Positions 25,846 to 35,082 are shown, counted from the first letter of the stretch. The stretch: DNA of 64,000 nt from JBDTNQ01 sp039933635 (GCA_039933635.1 JBDTNQ010000003.1:55337-119336), one strand, 5' to 3'. Numbers and translations: made by a program. Notes: generated from the letters alone by a model not told the origin.

Positions 25846-28800
25846 ATGAAACAGCACAGGACAGTCTGGACCCTGCTCGGGACGCTGCTGATGGCGTGCC
25901 TGACGGTGTCCACGGCGACGGCCCAGATCACCACGGGCACGGTCGCCGGCACGATCAAGGACGCGCAGGGCGGGGTCATTCCCGGCGCGACCGTCGTGTT
26001 GGTCAGCGAGTCACGCGGCACACGCTCGACGCCGGTCGTGACCAACGGCAGCGGCGACTTCGTCATTCCCAACACCACTGCGGATACCTACACGGTGGAA
26101 GTGACGTTGACGGGCTTCCGTACCACGAGGCGCGCCGGCGTGGCGGTCAGCGGCGGCGAGCGCCTGTCGCTCCCGTTGACGCTCGAAGCCGGCGGCACCA
26201 GTGAAGTCGTGAACGTCACGGCCGAGGCGCCGCTCATTCAGGCACAATCGGGCGAACGGTCCTTCTCGGTGTCGGCCTCGCAGGTCGAAAACCTGCCGAT
26301 CAACCACGGCAACTTCACCAGCCTGACCGCGATGGTCCCTGGCGTCGTGTCCGGCGGTGCCTCGGCCGGCGGCACGCGTCTCGGCGGCGCGGGCCAGAAC
26401 AACATTCAGATGGACGGCATCTCGGCGATGGACACGGGCAACAACGGCCAGATGCTGAACATGAACATCGAGTCGATCGCCGAGGTCAAGGTGCTGACCC
26501 AGGGCTACCAGGCCGAGTACGGCCGGTCTTCCGGCATGCAGATCACGGCGGTCACCAAGGGTGGATCGAACCGTTTCCACGGGTCGCTCTACCGGATTGA
26601 CACCAACTCCAAGTGGAACACGAACAGCTGGACGAACCAGAAAAACGGGGACCCGAAAACCGTCAACAAGAACACGACGCAGGGCTACTCGTTCGGCGGG
26701 CCGGTGGGCAAGCCGGGCGGTAACAACAAGCTGTTCTTCTTCTACAGCCACGAGTATCGGCCCTCGAATTCGAGCGGCGCGCTCAACCGCTTCCGCGTGC
26801 CGACGGCGCTCGAGCGGGCGGGTGACTTCTCAAAGACGCTCGACAACAACGGCAAGCTGATTGGCCAGTTGAAGAACCCGGCGGGCGGCACGTTTGCCGG
26901 GAACGTCATCCCGGCGTCGAGCCAGTATGCCGTGGGCGTGTCACTGCTCAACCGGTACCCGCTGCCGAACCTCACGCAGGCGGCCGGGACGGCCTACAAC
27001 CTGGAGATTCCGCGTCCGGCGGACAAGCACCTGCTGCAGCAGCCGGCGATTCGCGTGGACTACCAGTTCTCGCCATCGCTGCGCGTCACCGGCAAGTTTT
27101 CCGGCCAGCGCGATACGCAGCGCGTTGTTCAGGGCACGATTCCTGGTTTCAACGATGTGCTGGTGCCGTATCCGTACATCTCGAACTACGGGATTACGAC
27201 CAACTACACGATTAACTCGACGACGTTCCTCGAGGCGACGTACGGATCGATCAAGAACGAACTGGCGGGTGGTGGCTCGGGCGGCATTCTGACGAACGAC
27301 AGCTCGAACCGGCTGACGGCGATGCCGGACTTCCCGCTGATCTATCCCGACGCCGGCATCGTGCGCTCGGACTACTACCAGGCCAACGCGCTCGGTCGTC
27401 TGACGCCGCTCTGGTATCAGAACGGCCGGGTCAACCTGCCGCCGAGCTTCTCGTGGGGCAACCTGATTGGCAATTCCCCGCCGAACCAGCAGTATCCCGG
27501 GTGGCTGAACGTCAACAAGACGCAGGACTTCGCCGTGTCGTTGACGAAGGTCGCCGGTCACCACACGATGAAGGCCGGGTTCTACAACAACCACAGCTTC
27601 AAGGCACAGAACACAGGTGCTGGTGGACTCGGCGTCGACTTCCTCGGCAACGTGAACTTTGGCAACGACTCGAACAACCCGCTCGACACGGGCTACGGGT
27701 ACGCCAACGCCATGGTCGGGGTGTTTACGCAGTACCGCCAGGCGTCGAACCTGATCGAGGGCAGCATGCTCTACAACAACACGGAGTTCTACCTCCAGGA
27801 CAACTGGAAGGTGAACGGCCGGTTGACCCTCGACTACGGGATGCGTTTCACGCGTCAGCAACCGCAGTACGACTCGTTCGGGCAGATGTCGAACTTCTTC
27901 CCGGATCAGTTCTCCGCCGCGAACGCACCCGTGCTGTACGTGGCGGGCTGCAGCAACGGCGCCGTGACCTGCTCGGGGAACGCGCGCAATGCCAAGAACC
28001 CGCTCACCGGTCAGATTCTGACCGCCGCCGGCGCGGCCAACACGTCGGCGGCCATCGGCACGCCGGTGATTGGCACCGGCTCCGTCTCGACGAACGGCAT
28101 CGTGGCCGCGGGCCAGGGCATCTCGAAGTACTCGTACGTGTGGCCGAAGGTCGTGCTCGGTCCGCGCTTCGGGGCGGCGTATGACCTGACCGGCAACCAG
28201 ACAGTCGTCTTACGCGGCGGCGGCGGGTTGTTCTACGACCGTCCGGACGGCAACACGGTGTTCTCGATTCCGCTGAACCCGCCGTTCGCCACCCTGACCG
28301 ATTTGCGCAACAGCACGTTGCAGACGCTCGGCAAGGGCCTGACCCTTGGCGGCGTCCCGGGGCTGACCACCTTCCAGTACGACGCGAAGGTCCCCTCGTC
28401 GGTGCAGTGGAACGCGGGCGTGCAGATGGCGTTGCCCTGGTCGTCGTCGTTGGACGTGTCCTACGTCGGCAACCATGGCTACAATCGGCTCGGCGGCTTC
28501 CAGGGCGGCACGACCGTCAATCAGAATGCCATCGACATCGGCGCCGCGTACCTGCCCCAGAACCAGGACCTTACGCTGGGGTCGAGCGCGGTCCCGGCGA
28601 AGAACGCCGTCAATGACAACCTGCTGAGGCCGTTCCAGGGCCTGGGCGTGATCAACCAGAACACGACGGAGTTCTACGACACGTACCACTCGATTCAGTC
28701 GTCGTTCAACCGTCGCTTCCGCAACGGGGTCCAGTTCGGGGTGAACTACCAGCTGGGTCTCTCGTTCGTGGGCAACACGGGGCTTCAGAAGCGGCTCGTG

Positions 28801-29517
28801 CACGGCGCCGACGGTTCGATCTCTGTTTCGCCGGATCAGGCGAAGTACGAGGAGCTGAACAAGAACCTCGACAACCGCCGGCACGTCGTGCGCGCCAATT
28901 GGGTGTGGGATCTGCCCGACGTGAAGTCCGAGCACGCGGCGGCCCGGGCGATCGGGTACGTGGTGAACGACTGGCAGCTGTCGGGCGTCCTGACGACCGG
29001 GTCCGGCAGCCACTACGACCTGAGCTACAGCTACCAGAACGACGGCAGCAACAAGAACCTGACGGGATCGCCGGACTACGGTGCGCGCATCGTGTACGTC
29101 GGCGATCCGGGCAAGGGCTGCACGGGTGCGGATAGCCAGTACTCGCAGTTCAACGCGGCGTCGGTGGTCGGTCCCGGCTACGGCAGCACCGGCCTCGAAT
29201 CGGGTCGGAACCAGTTGATTGGCTGCCCCGATCACACGGTCGATCTCGCAATTGCCCGCAACATCCGCCTGGGCGGCGGACGTCAGGTGCAGCTGCGGCT
29301 CGACGCATTCAATGCGTTCAACACGGTCATCATCAGCGGCCGTTCTACGCAACTGCAGTACACGAATCCGACCGCGCTCTCAATCCGCAACAACCAGTTC
29401 CTGGCGGACGGTTCGCTGAATCCGGATCGTCTCCAGCCCAAGAACGCCGGCTTCGGAGCGGCGACGGGTGCGCAGGGCCTTCGTAACCTGCAGTTGACCG
29501 CGCGCTTCTCGTTCTAA
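25846..29517 (+). CDS. TonB-dependent receptor with N-terminal carboxypeptidase-regulatory-like domain (copy 2)
   Basis: A 1,223-residue outer-membrane receptor, paralogue of copy 1 and of equal length. It has a signal peptide to about residue 27 (STATAQ), the same regulatory-like domain, plug and barrel, and ends in ARFSF. ATG 25846 follows a GGAGG ribosome-binding site and aligns with the copy 1 start; the frame is open 69 bases further upstream. Most differences cluster in surface-like regions, while the plug and some barrel strands are identical at DNA level. The 214-base gap from the regulator holds no repeat of the copy 1 leader. Confidence 0.9.
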   Translation: MKQHRTVWTLLGTLLMACLTVSTATAQITTGTVAGTIKDAQGGVIPGATVVLVSESRGTRSTPVVTNGSGDFVIPNTTADTYTVEVTLTGFRTTRRAGVAVSGGERLSLPLTLEAGGTSEVVNVTAEAPLIQAQSGERSFSVSASQVENLPINHGNFTSLTAMVPGVVSGGASAGGTRLGGAGQNNIQMDGISAMDTGNNGQMLNMNIESIAEVKVLTQGYQAEYGRSSGMQITAVTKGGSNRFHGSLYRIDTNSKWNTNSWTNQKNGDPKTVNKNTTQGYSFGGPVGKPGGNNKLFFFYSHEYRPSNSSGALNRFRVPTALERAGDFSKTLDNNGKLIGQLKNPAGGTFAGNVIPASSQYAVGVSLLNRYPLPNLTQAAGTAYNLEIPRPADKHLLQQPAIRVDYQFSPSLRVTGKFSGQRDTQRVVQGTIPGFNDVLVPYPYISNYGITTNYTINSTTFLEATYGSIKNELAGGGSGGILTNDSSNRLTAMPDFPLIYPDAGIVRSDYYQANALGRLTPLWYQNGRVNLPPSFSWGNLIGNSPPNQQYPGWLNVNKTQDFAVSLTKVAGHHTMKAGFYNNHSFKAQNTGAGGLGVDFLGNVNFGNDSNNPLDTGYGYANAMVGVFTQYRQASNLIEGSMLYNNTEFYLQDNWKVNGRLTLDYGMRFTRQQPQYDSFGQMSNFFPDQFSAANAPVLYVAGCSNGAVTCSGNARNAKNPLTGQILTAAGAANTSAAIGTPVIGTGSVSTNGIVAAGQGISKYSYVWPKVVLGPRFGAAYDLTGNQTVVLRGGGGLFYDRPDGNTVFSIPLNPPFATLTDLRNSTLQTLGKGLTLGGVPGLTTFQYDAKVPSSVQWNAGVQMALPWSSSLDVSYVGNHGYNRLGGFQGGTTVNQNAIDIGAAYLPQNQDLTLGSSAVPAKNAVNDNLLRPFQGLGVINQNTTEFYDTYHSIQSSFNRRFRNGVQFGVNYQLGLSFVGNTGLQKRLVHGADGSISVSPDQAKYEELNKNLDNRRHVVRANWVWDLPDVKSEHAAARAIGYVVNDWQLSGVLTTGSGSHYDLSYSYQNDGSNKNLTGSPDYGARIVYVGDPGKGCTGADSQYSQFNAASVVGPGYGSTGLESGRNQLIGCPDHTVDLAIARNIRLGGGRQVQLRLDAFNAFNTVIISGRSTQLQYTNPTALSIRNNQFLADGSLNPDRLQPKNAGFGAATGAQGLRNLQLTARFSF
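26395..26594 (+). repeat. 200-base perfect repeat inside receptor copy 2
   Basis: Identical to 20280-20479 in receptor copy 1. See that entry and the gene-conversion finding. Confidence 0.9.
28900..28979 (+). repeat. 80-base perfect repeat inside receptor copy 2
   Basis: Identical to 22785-22864 in receptor copy 1. Confidence 0.85.
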
Positions 29518-29542
29518 CGCGCAGCGGCGGATGGACACACAA

Positions 29543-29582
29543 ACGGCGGGAGGGGGCGATCCCTTCCCGCCGTGTTCTTTTA
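29543..29582 (+). terminator. Intrinsic terminator of module copy 2
   Basis: Stem ACGGCGGGAGGGG (29543-29555) with CCCTTCCCGCCGT (29561-29573), then GTTCTTTT. It is nearly the same as the terminator at 23428, showing that the duplicated unit includes it. Confidence 0.85.
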
Positions 29583-29592
29583 GGTTCCGACT

Positions 29593-30018
29593 CTAATCCC
29601 GCAGCGGTTCCGGCAGATCACCCGGGCCGGATTCGACGCGGTCCTCGTCCATCACATGGTGCCAGAGTCGCGAGATTTCGACGGCGAGCAGCACGCCACC
29701 CAGGAGCAGGACCGACGCCATGATTGGCGCGGCCATGATGGAGTGCGGTGCGCGCGCGCCCAGCTCGCGGTGGAGCAAGAGGGCAGGGCTGAACGAGCCG
29801 GGCGCCATTCCGCCCATGACCCACATCAGGATGCGATCCGCGATCATGATGCTCAGGATCACGCTGCACGCGTACACCACCTGCGTGCCGACCAACCGCC
29901 ATCGGGCGACGCTGCTTCGACCCGTGACGAGCATGCCCATCTCACGCACCGGCATCCAGAGAGCCGTGATGACATAAAACAGCGTTCCCACACCGATACC
30001 CGGAAGTCCCGCGAACAT
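29593..30018 (-). CDS. Small membrane protein paired with a glycosyltransferase
   Basis: A 141-residue protein with three hydrophobic segments (residues ~5-22, ~45-70, ~100-120) and an acidic C-terminal tail. I do not recognise the family. ATG 30018 lies 2 bases after the stop of the glycosyltransferase gene, so it is almost certainly cotranscribed and may be a subunit or translocation partner. The same frame is open further upstream only as an overlap with that gene. Confidence 0.65.
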   Translation of the reverse strand: MFAGLPGIGVGTLFYVITALWMPVREMGMLVTGRSSVARWRLVGTQVVYACSVILSIMIADRILMWVMGGMAPGSFSPALLLHRELGARAPHSIMAAPIMASVLLLGGVLLAVEISRLWHHVMDEDRVESGPGDLPEPLRD

Positions 30019-30020
30019 CT

Positions 30021-31064
30021 TCAGTGTCCCTTTTCGTAGACCAGCAAACGGCGTCCCACGATCATTTCTGACCAGATGGCTTCGAGGACGAACAGGCAAT
30101 TGACGATACGCAACACGAAGAACGCCGGAATGCTCCGGAATGCCCGCCAGAATTCCTTGCGTGACGCCGCTTTCGACAGCACGGGCACCATCAACGCCGG
30201 CGCGTCGAGGATGTACACCAGCAACACCAGTGGATTGCGCGTGATGATCGCCATGGCCGGCACCACACCCAGATAGATGATGGAGGCCACGGTCGATTCC
30301 CAGAAGGCGACGCCAATGACCGACCGCAGAAACGAGATCGAGAGCAGCTGCGACCAGTGGAGCTGCACGTTCTGCATGAAGCCGTGCGACCAGCGGCGCA
30401 GTTGCTTGCGCATGAAGAAGAAATCGTGGGGCTCGATCGGATAGCACACCGCTTCGGGCACGAAGCGCACCTGCTCGCCGGCGTGATACATGGTCCAGGT
30501 GAGGTCCATGTCCTCCGCCATCGTGCGCGTCTGCCAGCCGCCGTGCCGGCGCAGCGCCTCGGTGCGGTAGATCGAGAAACAGCCGGACGCGATGAGCGGC
30601 TTGCCGTAGTAGTCCTGGATCGGCTTGTAGAACGCAAAGGCGAGCAGGTACTCGACGTAGCGGCCGCGTTCCCAAATGGTGTTCACGTAGCGCGGGATCA
30701 CGAAACCGCACGATGCGGAAATCGTCGAGTCCTTCATGACGTCCATGAAGCGCTCGATCGAGTCCGGGGCGATGATCGTGTCGGCGTCAATCGCCATCGT
30801 GAACTCGGTGGTCACGGTCTTCAGCGCGATATTCTGCGCGCCAGCCTTCGATCCCGTGTTCTTCTCCGGGCGCAGCACCGTGACGCCGTAACGCCTGGCG
30901 ACGTCCGACGTTTCATCCGTGGAGCAGTCGTCGATGACGATGATCTCCACCGCGGCGACGGTCTGTCGCTGCAGGCTCTCGATGGTGTCGCCGAGCGAGC
31001 CTGCCTCGTTGTACGCCGGTACGAGGACCGTCACCCCCGGCCGAAGCTGGGAAACGGGCTCCAT
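30021..31064 (-). CDS. Membrane glycosyltransferase family 2 (polysaccharide synthase-like)
   Basis: About 347 residues from ATG 31064; a TTG at 31112 in the same frame is an alternative start. The N-terminal GT-A domain has V-T-V-L-V-P-A-Y-N-E-A, IDDCSTDE, and I-D-A-D-T-I as the DxD metal site. The later EDMDLTWTMYHAG and QLRRWSHG are the E-D and Q-x-x-R-W motifs of processive enzymes such as poly-N-acetylglucosamine and cellulose synthases. Three or four C-terminal membrane segments follow. It probably makes an exported polysaccharide; the sugar is unknown. Confidence 0.85.
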   Translation of the reverse strand: MEPVSQLRPGVTVLVPAYNEAGSLGDTIESLQRQTVAAVEIIVIDDCSTDETSDVARRYGVTVLRPEKNTGSKAGAQNIALKTVTTEFTMAIDADTIIAPDSIERFMDVMKDSTISASCGFVIPRYVNTIWERGRYVEYLLAFAFYKPIQDYYGKPLIASGCFSIYRTEALRRHGGWQTRTMAEDMDLTWTMYHAGEQVRFVPEAVCYPIEPHDFFFMRKQLRRWSHGFMQNVQLHWSQLLSISFLRSVIGVAFWESTVASIIYLGVVPAMAIITRNPLVLLVYILDAPALMVPVLSKAASRKEFWRAFRSIPAFFVLRIVNCLFVLEAIWSEMIVGRRLLVYEKGH

Positions 31065-31219
31065 CGTGGGATTAGAGACTATGTGGGGTTCTACGACCGC
31101 AGAGTAAGCCAAGGCGAATCCAACCAGCGTACTGCAAAAGCCGCTCCTGACTTCGTTTTGATGTTTTTCCGCCCAATCTATCCAAATAGGCGCTGCTATT
31201 GGCGCCGCCCTGTAGGGTC

Positions 31220-31236
31220 TGCTCTAGGATAGAGCA
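31220..31236 (+). promoter_or_regulatory. Hairpin holding the ribosome-binding site of the GT39-like gene
   Basis: A perfect 7-base inverted repeat, TGCTCTA (31220-31226) and TAGAGCA (31230-31236), with loop GGA. The A before the loop plus the loop give AGGA, the best Shine-Dalgarno candidate, 11 bases before ATG 31241. It could be a translational control hairpin or a protein-binding site. Confidence 0.45.
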
Positions 31237-31240
31237 GAAA

Positions 31241-32770
31241 ATGACCGACGCTGTTTCGGGGACCCACGGGCGCGGCCGGCCTGCTGGCGTCACGATCCTT
31301 GTGCTCTTCGCACTCATGGCGGCCGCCGTCGCGGTGCGTCTGCACGGGCTGAATCAGGACCTGGTCACCTTTCATCCCACCCGCCACTATCGCTCGGCCG
31401 TTCTGGCGCGGGCCTGCTATGACGAAGCCACGCCGGCGACGCCGGCGTGGGCGCTCGGCGTCGCGCGCGCGAACCGCGACATCCAGCCCGCGGGCGAACC
31501 ACAGGTGCTCGAGTGGATCGCCTGCGCGGCCTATCGCATCGTCGGTTACGAAGACATTGAGATTCCGCGCGTGGTGTCGGTGATCTGCTGGGTGATTGGC
31601 GCCCTGCCGATCTGGTTCATCGGCCGGCGGTGGACCGCCGACGCCATCGCTCTGGTCGGCGCCGCACTCTTCCTGTTCCTGCCGTACGGCATCGTGGCCA
31701 GCCGCAACTTCCAGCCGGATCCCCTGATGACCATGAGTTGCGCGTGGGCGATCCTGGGACTGCTGCGTCACCATGAGAAGCCGACCGCCGGCCGCCGCTA
31801 CCTTGCGGCCGCGCTGACGGGGCTGGCGCTGCTCCTCAAGCCGATGAGCGTCTTCCTCGTGCTTCCCGTCGCGATTGGACTCGCCGTGGCGCAACGTGGA
31901 TGGCGCAGACTGCCGCGTAGCCGAGCCTTGGTCGTGCTGCTGGTGCTGGCGCTGATTCCCCCGGGCATCTTCTACGGCTACAGCACGCTGTTCGGATCAT
32001 TGGCGCAGGATCAGATGAAGCTGCGCTTCGTGCCGTCGCTCTTGCCAACCGCCTTCTTCTGGCACGGACTCTTGAAGATGATCCGCCGTGTGTACGGCCT
32101 GCCGATTCTTGCGGCGGCGGTGGCCGGAACGATGCTGGCGCCCACGCGCGCTGCACGCGCGGTACTGGCGGCTCTCTGGGTGGGCTACGTGGCGTTTGCG
32201 GTGGCGTTCACCTACCACATGCCGACGCACGACTACTATCACCTGCCGTACCTCGTGCTGGCGGCGCTGGGCGTTGTCGCGCTGCTCGAGCGCGTGCGAG
32301 CCACGATCGCGCGTGACGTGCCCGCGCCGGCGATGCTGGCTGGTGGCGTGCTGGCGTGCGCGGCCGTTGCTCTCTGGGGCTCCGCGAAGGCGTGGCCAGC
32401 CCTCACGGTGCCAAACGCTGCGGCCATCATCGCGCGAGATCAGCGAATTGGCGAGCTGACGCAGCACGATCGGCGGGTGCTCTTTCTCGATCCGGAGTAC
32501 GGCTACTCGCTCATGTACCACGGTCAGTTGTCCGGTGACTACTGGCCCAACGTCGACGATCTGGCGGCGGAAGCGTACGATGGCGCCACGCCGATTGACG
32601 CGCGGGATCGGTTCGTTCGCGACTACGCCGACACGCACCCAACCTACTTCGTCGCGACGGATATGAGTTCGCTGAAGGCCGAAAAGGACCTCCAGCAATT
32701 GCTGGCCGAGCGGGCGGTGCCGGTGGAGCAGGCGCCGACGTATCAGGTCTATCGCTTCGTGGATCCCTGA
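31241..32770 (+). CDS. GT39-like / ArnT-like membrane glycosyltransferase
   Basis: A 509-residue polytopic protein with about ten hydrophobic segments. The first extracytoplasmic loop after membrane segment 1 has H-G-L-N-Q-D-L-V-T-F-H-P-T-R, and the pattern of short loops, with a C-terminal soluble region, is that of dolichyl-phosphate-mannose/4-amino-arabinose transferases (PMT family). These use polyprenyl-phosphate sugars in the periplasm. The acceptor is unknown. ATG 31241 is chosen over an in-frame TTG at 31199. The gene diverges from the GT2 gene, suggesting a shared envelope glycan function. Confidence 0.72.
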   Translation: MTDAVSGTHGRGRPAGVTILVLFALMAAAVAVRLHGLNQDLVTFHPTRHYRSAVLARACYDEATPATPAWALGVARANRDIQPAGEPQVLEWIACAAYRIVGYEDIEIPRVVSVICWVIGALPIWFIGRRWTADAIALVGAALFLFLPYGIVASRNFQPDPLMTMSCAWAILGLLRHHEKPTAGRRYLAAALTGLALLLKPMSVFLVLPVAIGLAVAQRGWRRLPRSRALVVLLVLALIPPGIFYGYSTLFGSLAQDQMKLRFVPSLLPTAFFWHGLLKMIRRVYGLPILAAAVAGTMLAPTRAARAVLAALWVGYVAFAVAFTYHMPTHDYYHLPYLVLAALGVVALLERVRATIARDVPAPAMLAGGVLACAAVALWGSAKAWPALTVPNAAAIIARDQRIGELTQHDRRVLFLDPEYGYSLMYHGQLSGDYWPNVDDLAAEAYDGATPIDARDRFVRDYADTHPTYFVATDMSSLKAEKDLQQLLAERAVPVEQAPTYQVYRFVDP

Positions 32771-32866
32771 TCGGTCCCCTGGGCGCAAGTCGGTAGCCGT
32801 TCACCCTGCCTGGGACGTTCGGGCTCACCTCCAGCCACCCGACCCGTTGCCGGCGCGCCGCCATCG

Positions 32867-32882
32867 CGGCCCTCATCTTGCA
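32867..32882 (+). promoter_or_regulatory. Candidate sigma-54 promoter of the BON gene
   Basis: CGGCCC-N5-TTGCA. The invariant GG (32868-32869) and GC (32880-32881) are separated by exactly 10 bases, and the full TTGCA -12 element is present. Predicted start is near 32893, 56 bases before the ATG. Confidence 0.5.
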
Positions 32883-32948
32883 GCTAGTCGAGCGGCCGGG
32901 CGTCGCTGTTCAACCCCCGGCTCGTCCACTCGACGATAGGAGGTCGAT

Positions 32949-33539
32949 ATGAATCCAGTATTGAAGCGGTCTTCAGGCGTGCGTCTGTCATTCCTGATCG
33001 CCGGAATGTTGTTGTTCGCGGCCGGCACCCGCATTGCGCTCGGCGCGCAGGTCAAGGTGTCCGACGATGCCTTGCGGGACCGCATCGAGCACCGGCTGCA
33101 GACCGATGCGGGCCTGCGGCGGTACGACATTCGGGTCAAGGTCGACAATGGCGACGTGACGCTCCGCGGCACCGTCGCGAACGGCGACCAGAAGAAGGAA
33201 GCCGAAACGCTCGCCAAGCTTGCCGGTGTCGACGACATCGACAACAAGCTCGATGTCGACAAAGACGCCGATCAGGTGTTGGCCAACAGGGCGGGCAAAG
33301 GCTTGCGTCGTTCGGGTGAAGCGGTCACCGACTCATGGGTGACGTCAAAGGTGCGGTGGCTCTTCATGGGCGACCCGGCGCTCGACGGCAGCAAGATTGA
33401 CGTCGACACCAAGCGCGGGGTCGTGACGCTCGACGGTCGAGTGGCGACTGAAGAAGGCCGCGCGCGAGCCAACGAACTGGCCACCTATCCCGATGGCGTG
33501 CTCAAAGTGGTCGACAAGATGAAGGTCAACAAGGACTGA
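32949..33539 (+). CDS. Periplasmic protein with two BON domains (OsmY-like)
   Basis: A 196-residue exported protein. A signal peptide spans residues 1 to ~32 (ends near ALGAQ). Two BON repeats follow (~38-105 and ~125-195), each with the V-x-V-x-x-G-x-V-T-L-x-G-x-V pattern (VDNGDVTLRGTV; TKRGVVTLDGRV). BON domains bind phospholipid membranes and occur in stress-induced OsmY-type proteins. A perfect AGGAGGT site precedes the ATG. A sigma-54 promoter match lies upstream and the sigma-54 activator gene lies directly downstream, converging. Confidence 0.88.
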   Translation: MNPVLKRSSGVRLSFLIAGMLLFAAGTRIALGAQVKVSDDALRDRIEHRLQTDAGLRRYDIRVKVDNGDVTLRGTVANGDQKKEAETLAKLAGVDDIDNKLDVDKDADQVLANRAGKGLRRSGEAVTDSWVTSKVRWLFMGDPALDGSKIDVDTKRGVVTLDGRVATEEGRARANELATYPDGVLKVVDKMKVNKD

Positions 33540-33607
33540 TTGCGACGCCGAGTGACGCAGCGAGCGGCATCGCGCACGCGCGTGGCCGAGCCGGGCTATG
33601 AGTCTGT

Positions 33608-35026
33608 CTATCGACTGTCAGCTCCAGCCGGCGGCACACTGGGGCCGTCGGATGCCGCTGAGGTCGGGTCGCGTTCGATCTGAAATTTTTCGATGCGATA
33701 CCGGACCTGATCGCGGTTGATCCCGAGCAGGGCCCCGGCCTTGGTCAGATTCCAATCGGTCCGTCCAAGGGCCTGGAGCACCAGCGAGCGCTCGAGATCG
33801 TCGAGATCAATGCCCGACGCCGGAAGTGTGACGCCCGGGGTCAGTTTCACCGCCGCGTTGGTGAGTCCCGGGAAGTGCGCGAGCAGGAGCGTATGACCGT
33901 CCGCGAGCAGCATCGCGCGCTCGATGGCGTTGCGTAGCTCGCGGATGTTGCCCGGCCACGAGTAGGCCGTGAGGCGAGCGACCGCCTCGGGCGCGATCCC
34001 GCGAACATGCTTGCGAAATTCCGTGTTGAAGCCGTCCATGAAGAAGTTCGCCAGCGCAGGAATGTCCCCCGCCCGTTGTCGCAAGGGAGGCAGGGCGATC
34101 GGCATGACATTGAGCCGGTAATACAAGTCTTCGCGGAATCGGCCGGCGCGCACCTCCTCCTCGAGGTTGCGATTGGTTGCGGCGATCACACGGACGTTGA
34201 CACGAATATCCTCGGACCCACCCACTCGCCGGAACGTTTTCTCCTCGAGAAACCGTAGCAATTTAGCCTGGAGGGCCGGCAGCATCTCGCCGATCTCATC
34301 GAGGAAGACGGTGCCATTGTCGGCTGACTCGAAGAGGCCGCGCTTCTGCCGGTCGGCGCCGGTGAACGCGCCGCGTTCGTGGCCGAAGAGCTCGCTCTCG
34401 AGGAGCGTCTCCGGTAGTGCGGAACAGGTGATATTGACGAACGCCCGGGCCGAACGATCGCTGGCATAGTGAATGACGCGCGCGGCCAGGTCCTTGCCCG
34501 TACCGCTCTCGCCGGTCACGAGTACCGTTGATGCCGGACTGGCCGCAACACGAGAGAACAGCGCCCGCGTCGCGGCCATCTCGGGGCTCTCGCCCACCAC
34601 ACGATTGAATCCGTAGGGCTGAGCCTGCGTCGCTCGCAGCGCTCGGACTTCCCGGCGAAGGCGGGTCGTCTCGAGCGCTGTCGCCGCGAGCGACGCGATC
34701 TCATCGAGATTCACCGGCTTATTCACGAAATGGTAGGCCCCGTGGCGCATCGTTTCGACCGCCGCGTCCACACTGGTGACGCCCGTGAGCATGATGACCA
34801 GCAGCTCGGAGTCCGCCTTCTTGAGGGCCTTCAAGACCTCGAGACCATCCCTGTCTGGCAGCCGGTAGTCGAGGAGGACCAAGTCAATGCCCTCGGCTTG
34901 TCGCTCGAGGGCCTGGGCGCCCGTGGCGGCCTCCAGCACGGTGTAGCCTTCCCGTTTCAGGCGGGTGGTGAGGGAGAGGCGAATGAGGTCCTCATCATCG
35001 ACGACCAGAATGCTCGCGTGGGGCAC
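33608..35026 (-). CDS. Sigma-54-dependent response regulator (NtrC type)
   Basis: A 472-residue activator: receiver domain (Asp53 in LLDYRLPD, Lys103 in NKP), AAA+ domain (Walker A GESGTGKD at 172-179, the sigma-54-contacting GAFTGA at 219-224) and a Fis-type helix-turn-helix at the end (NLTKAGALLGINRDQVRYRI). It is complete and should drive transcription from -24/-12 promoters when phosphorylated. Adjacent genes encode a stand-alone receiver and a FixL-like kinase. Several sigma-54 promoter matches lie within 20 kb. Confidence 0.95.
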   Translation of the reverse strand: MPHASILVVDDEDLIRLSLTTRLKREGYTVLEAATGAQALERQAEGIDLVLLDYRLPDRDGLEVLKALKKADSELLVIMLTGVTSVDAAVETMRHGAYHFVNKPVNLDEIASLAATALETTRLRREVRALRATQAQPYGFNRVVGESPEMAATRALFSRVAASPASTVLVTGESGTGKDLAARVIHYASDRSARAFVNITCSALPETLLESELFGHERGAFTGADRQKRGLFESADNGTVFLDEIGEMLPALQAKLLRFLEEKTFRRVGGSEDIRVNVRVIAATNRNLEEEVRAGRFREDLYYRLNVMPIALPPLRQRAGDIPALANFFMDGFNTEFRKHVRGIAPEAVARLTAYSWPGNIRELRNAIERAMLLADGHTLLLAHFPGLTNAAVKLTPGVTLPASGIDLDDLERSLVLQALGRTDWNLTKAGALLGINRDQVRYRIEKFQIERDPTSAASDGPSVPPAGADSR

Positions 35027-35082
35027 TGCTGAGAGTCTATCTGAACCTGCAGATGGGATCGGCCGGCCGCTTGGGTGCCCAC

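Larger units (their letters stand above)
17742..29517 (+). repeat. Tandem duplication of a kinase / regulator / TonB-receptor module
   Basis: Two direct copies of the same three-gene block: 17742-23396 and 23507-29517. Gene order and strand are identical; both regulators are 216 residues and both receptors 1,223 residues. Each copy ends with nearly the same intrinsic terminator. The kinases differ: the first lacks about 197 residues of sensor domain. The spacing between regulator and receptor also differs (469 versus 214 bases). Confidence 0.9.
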
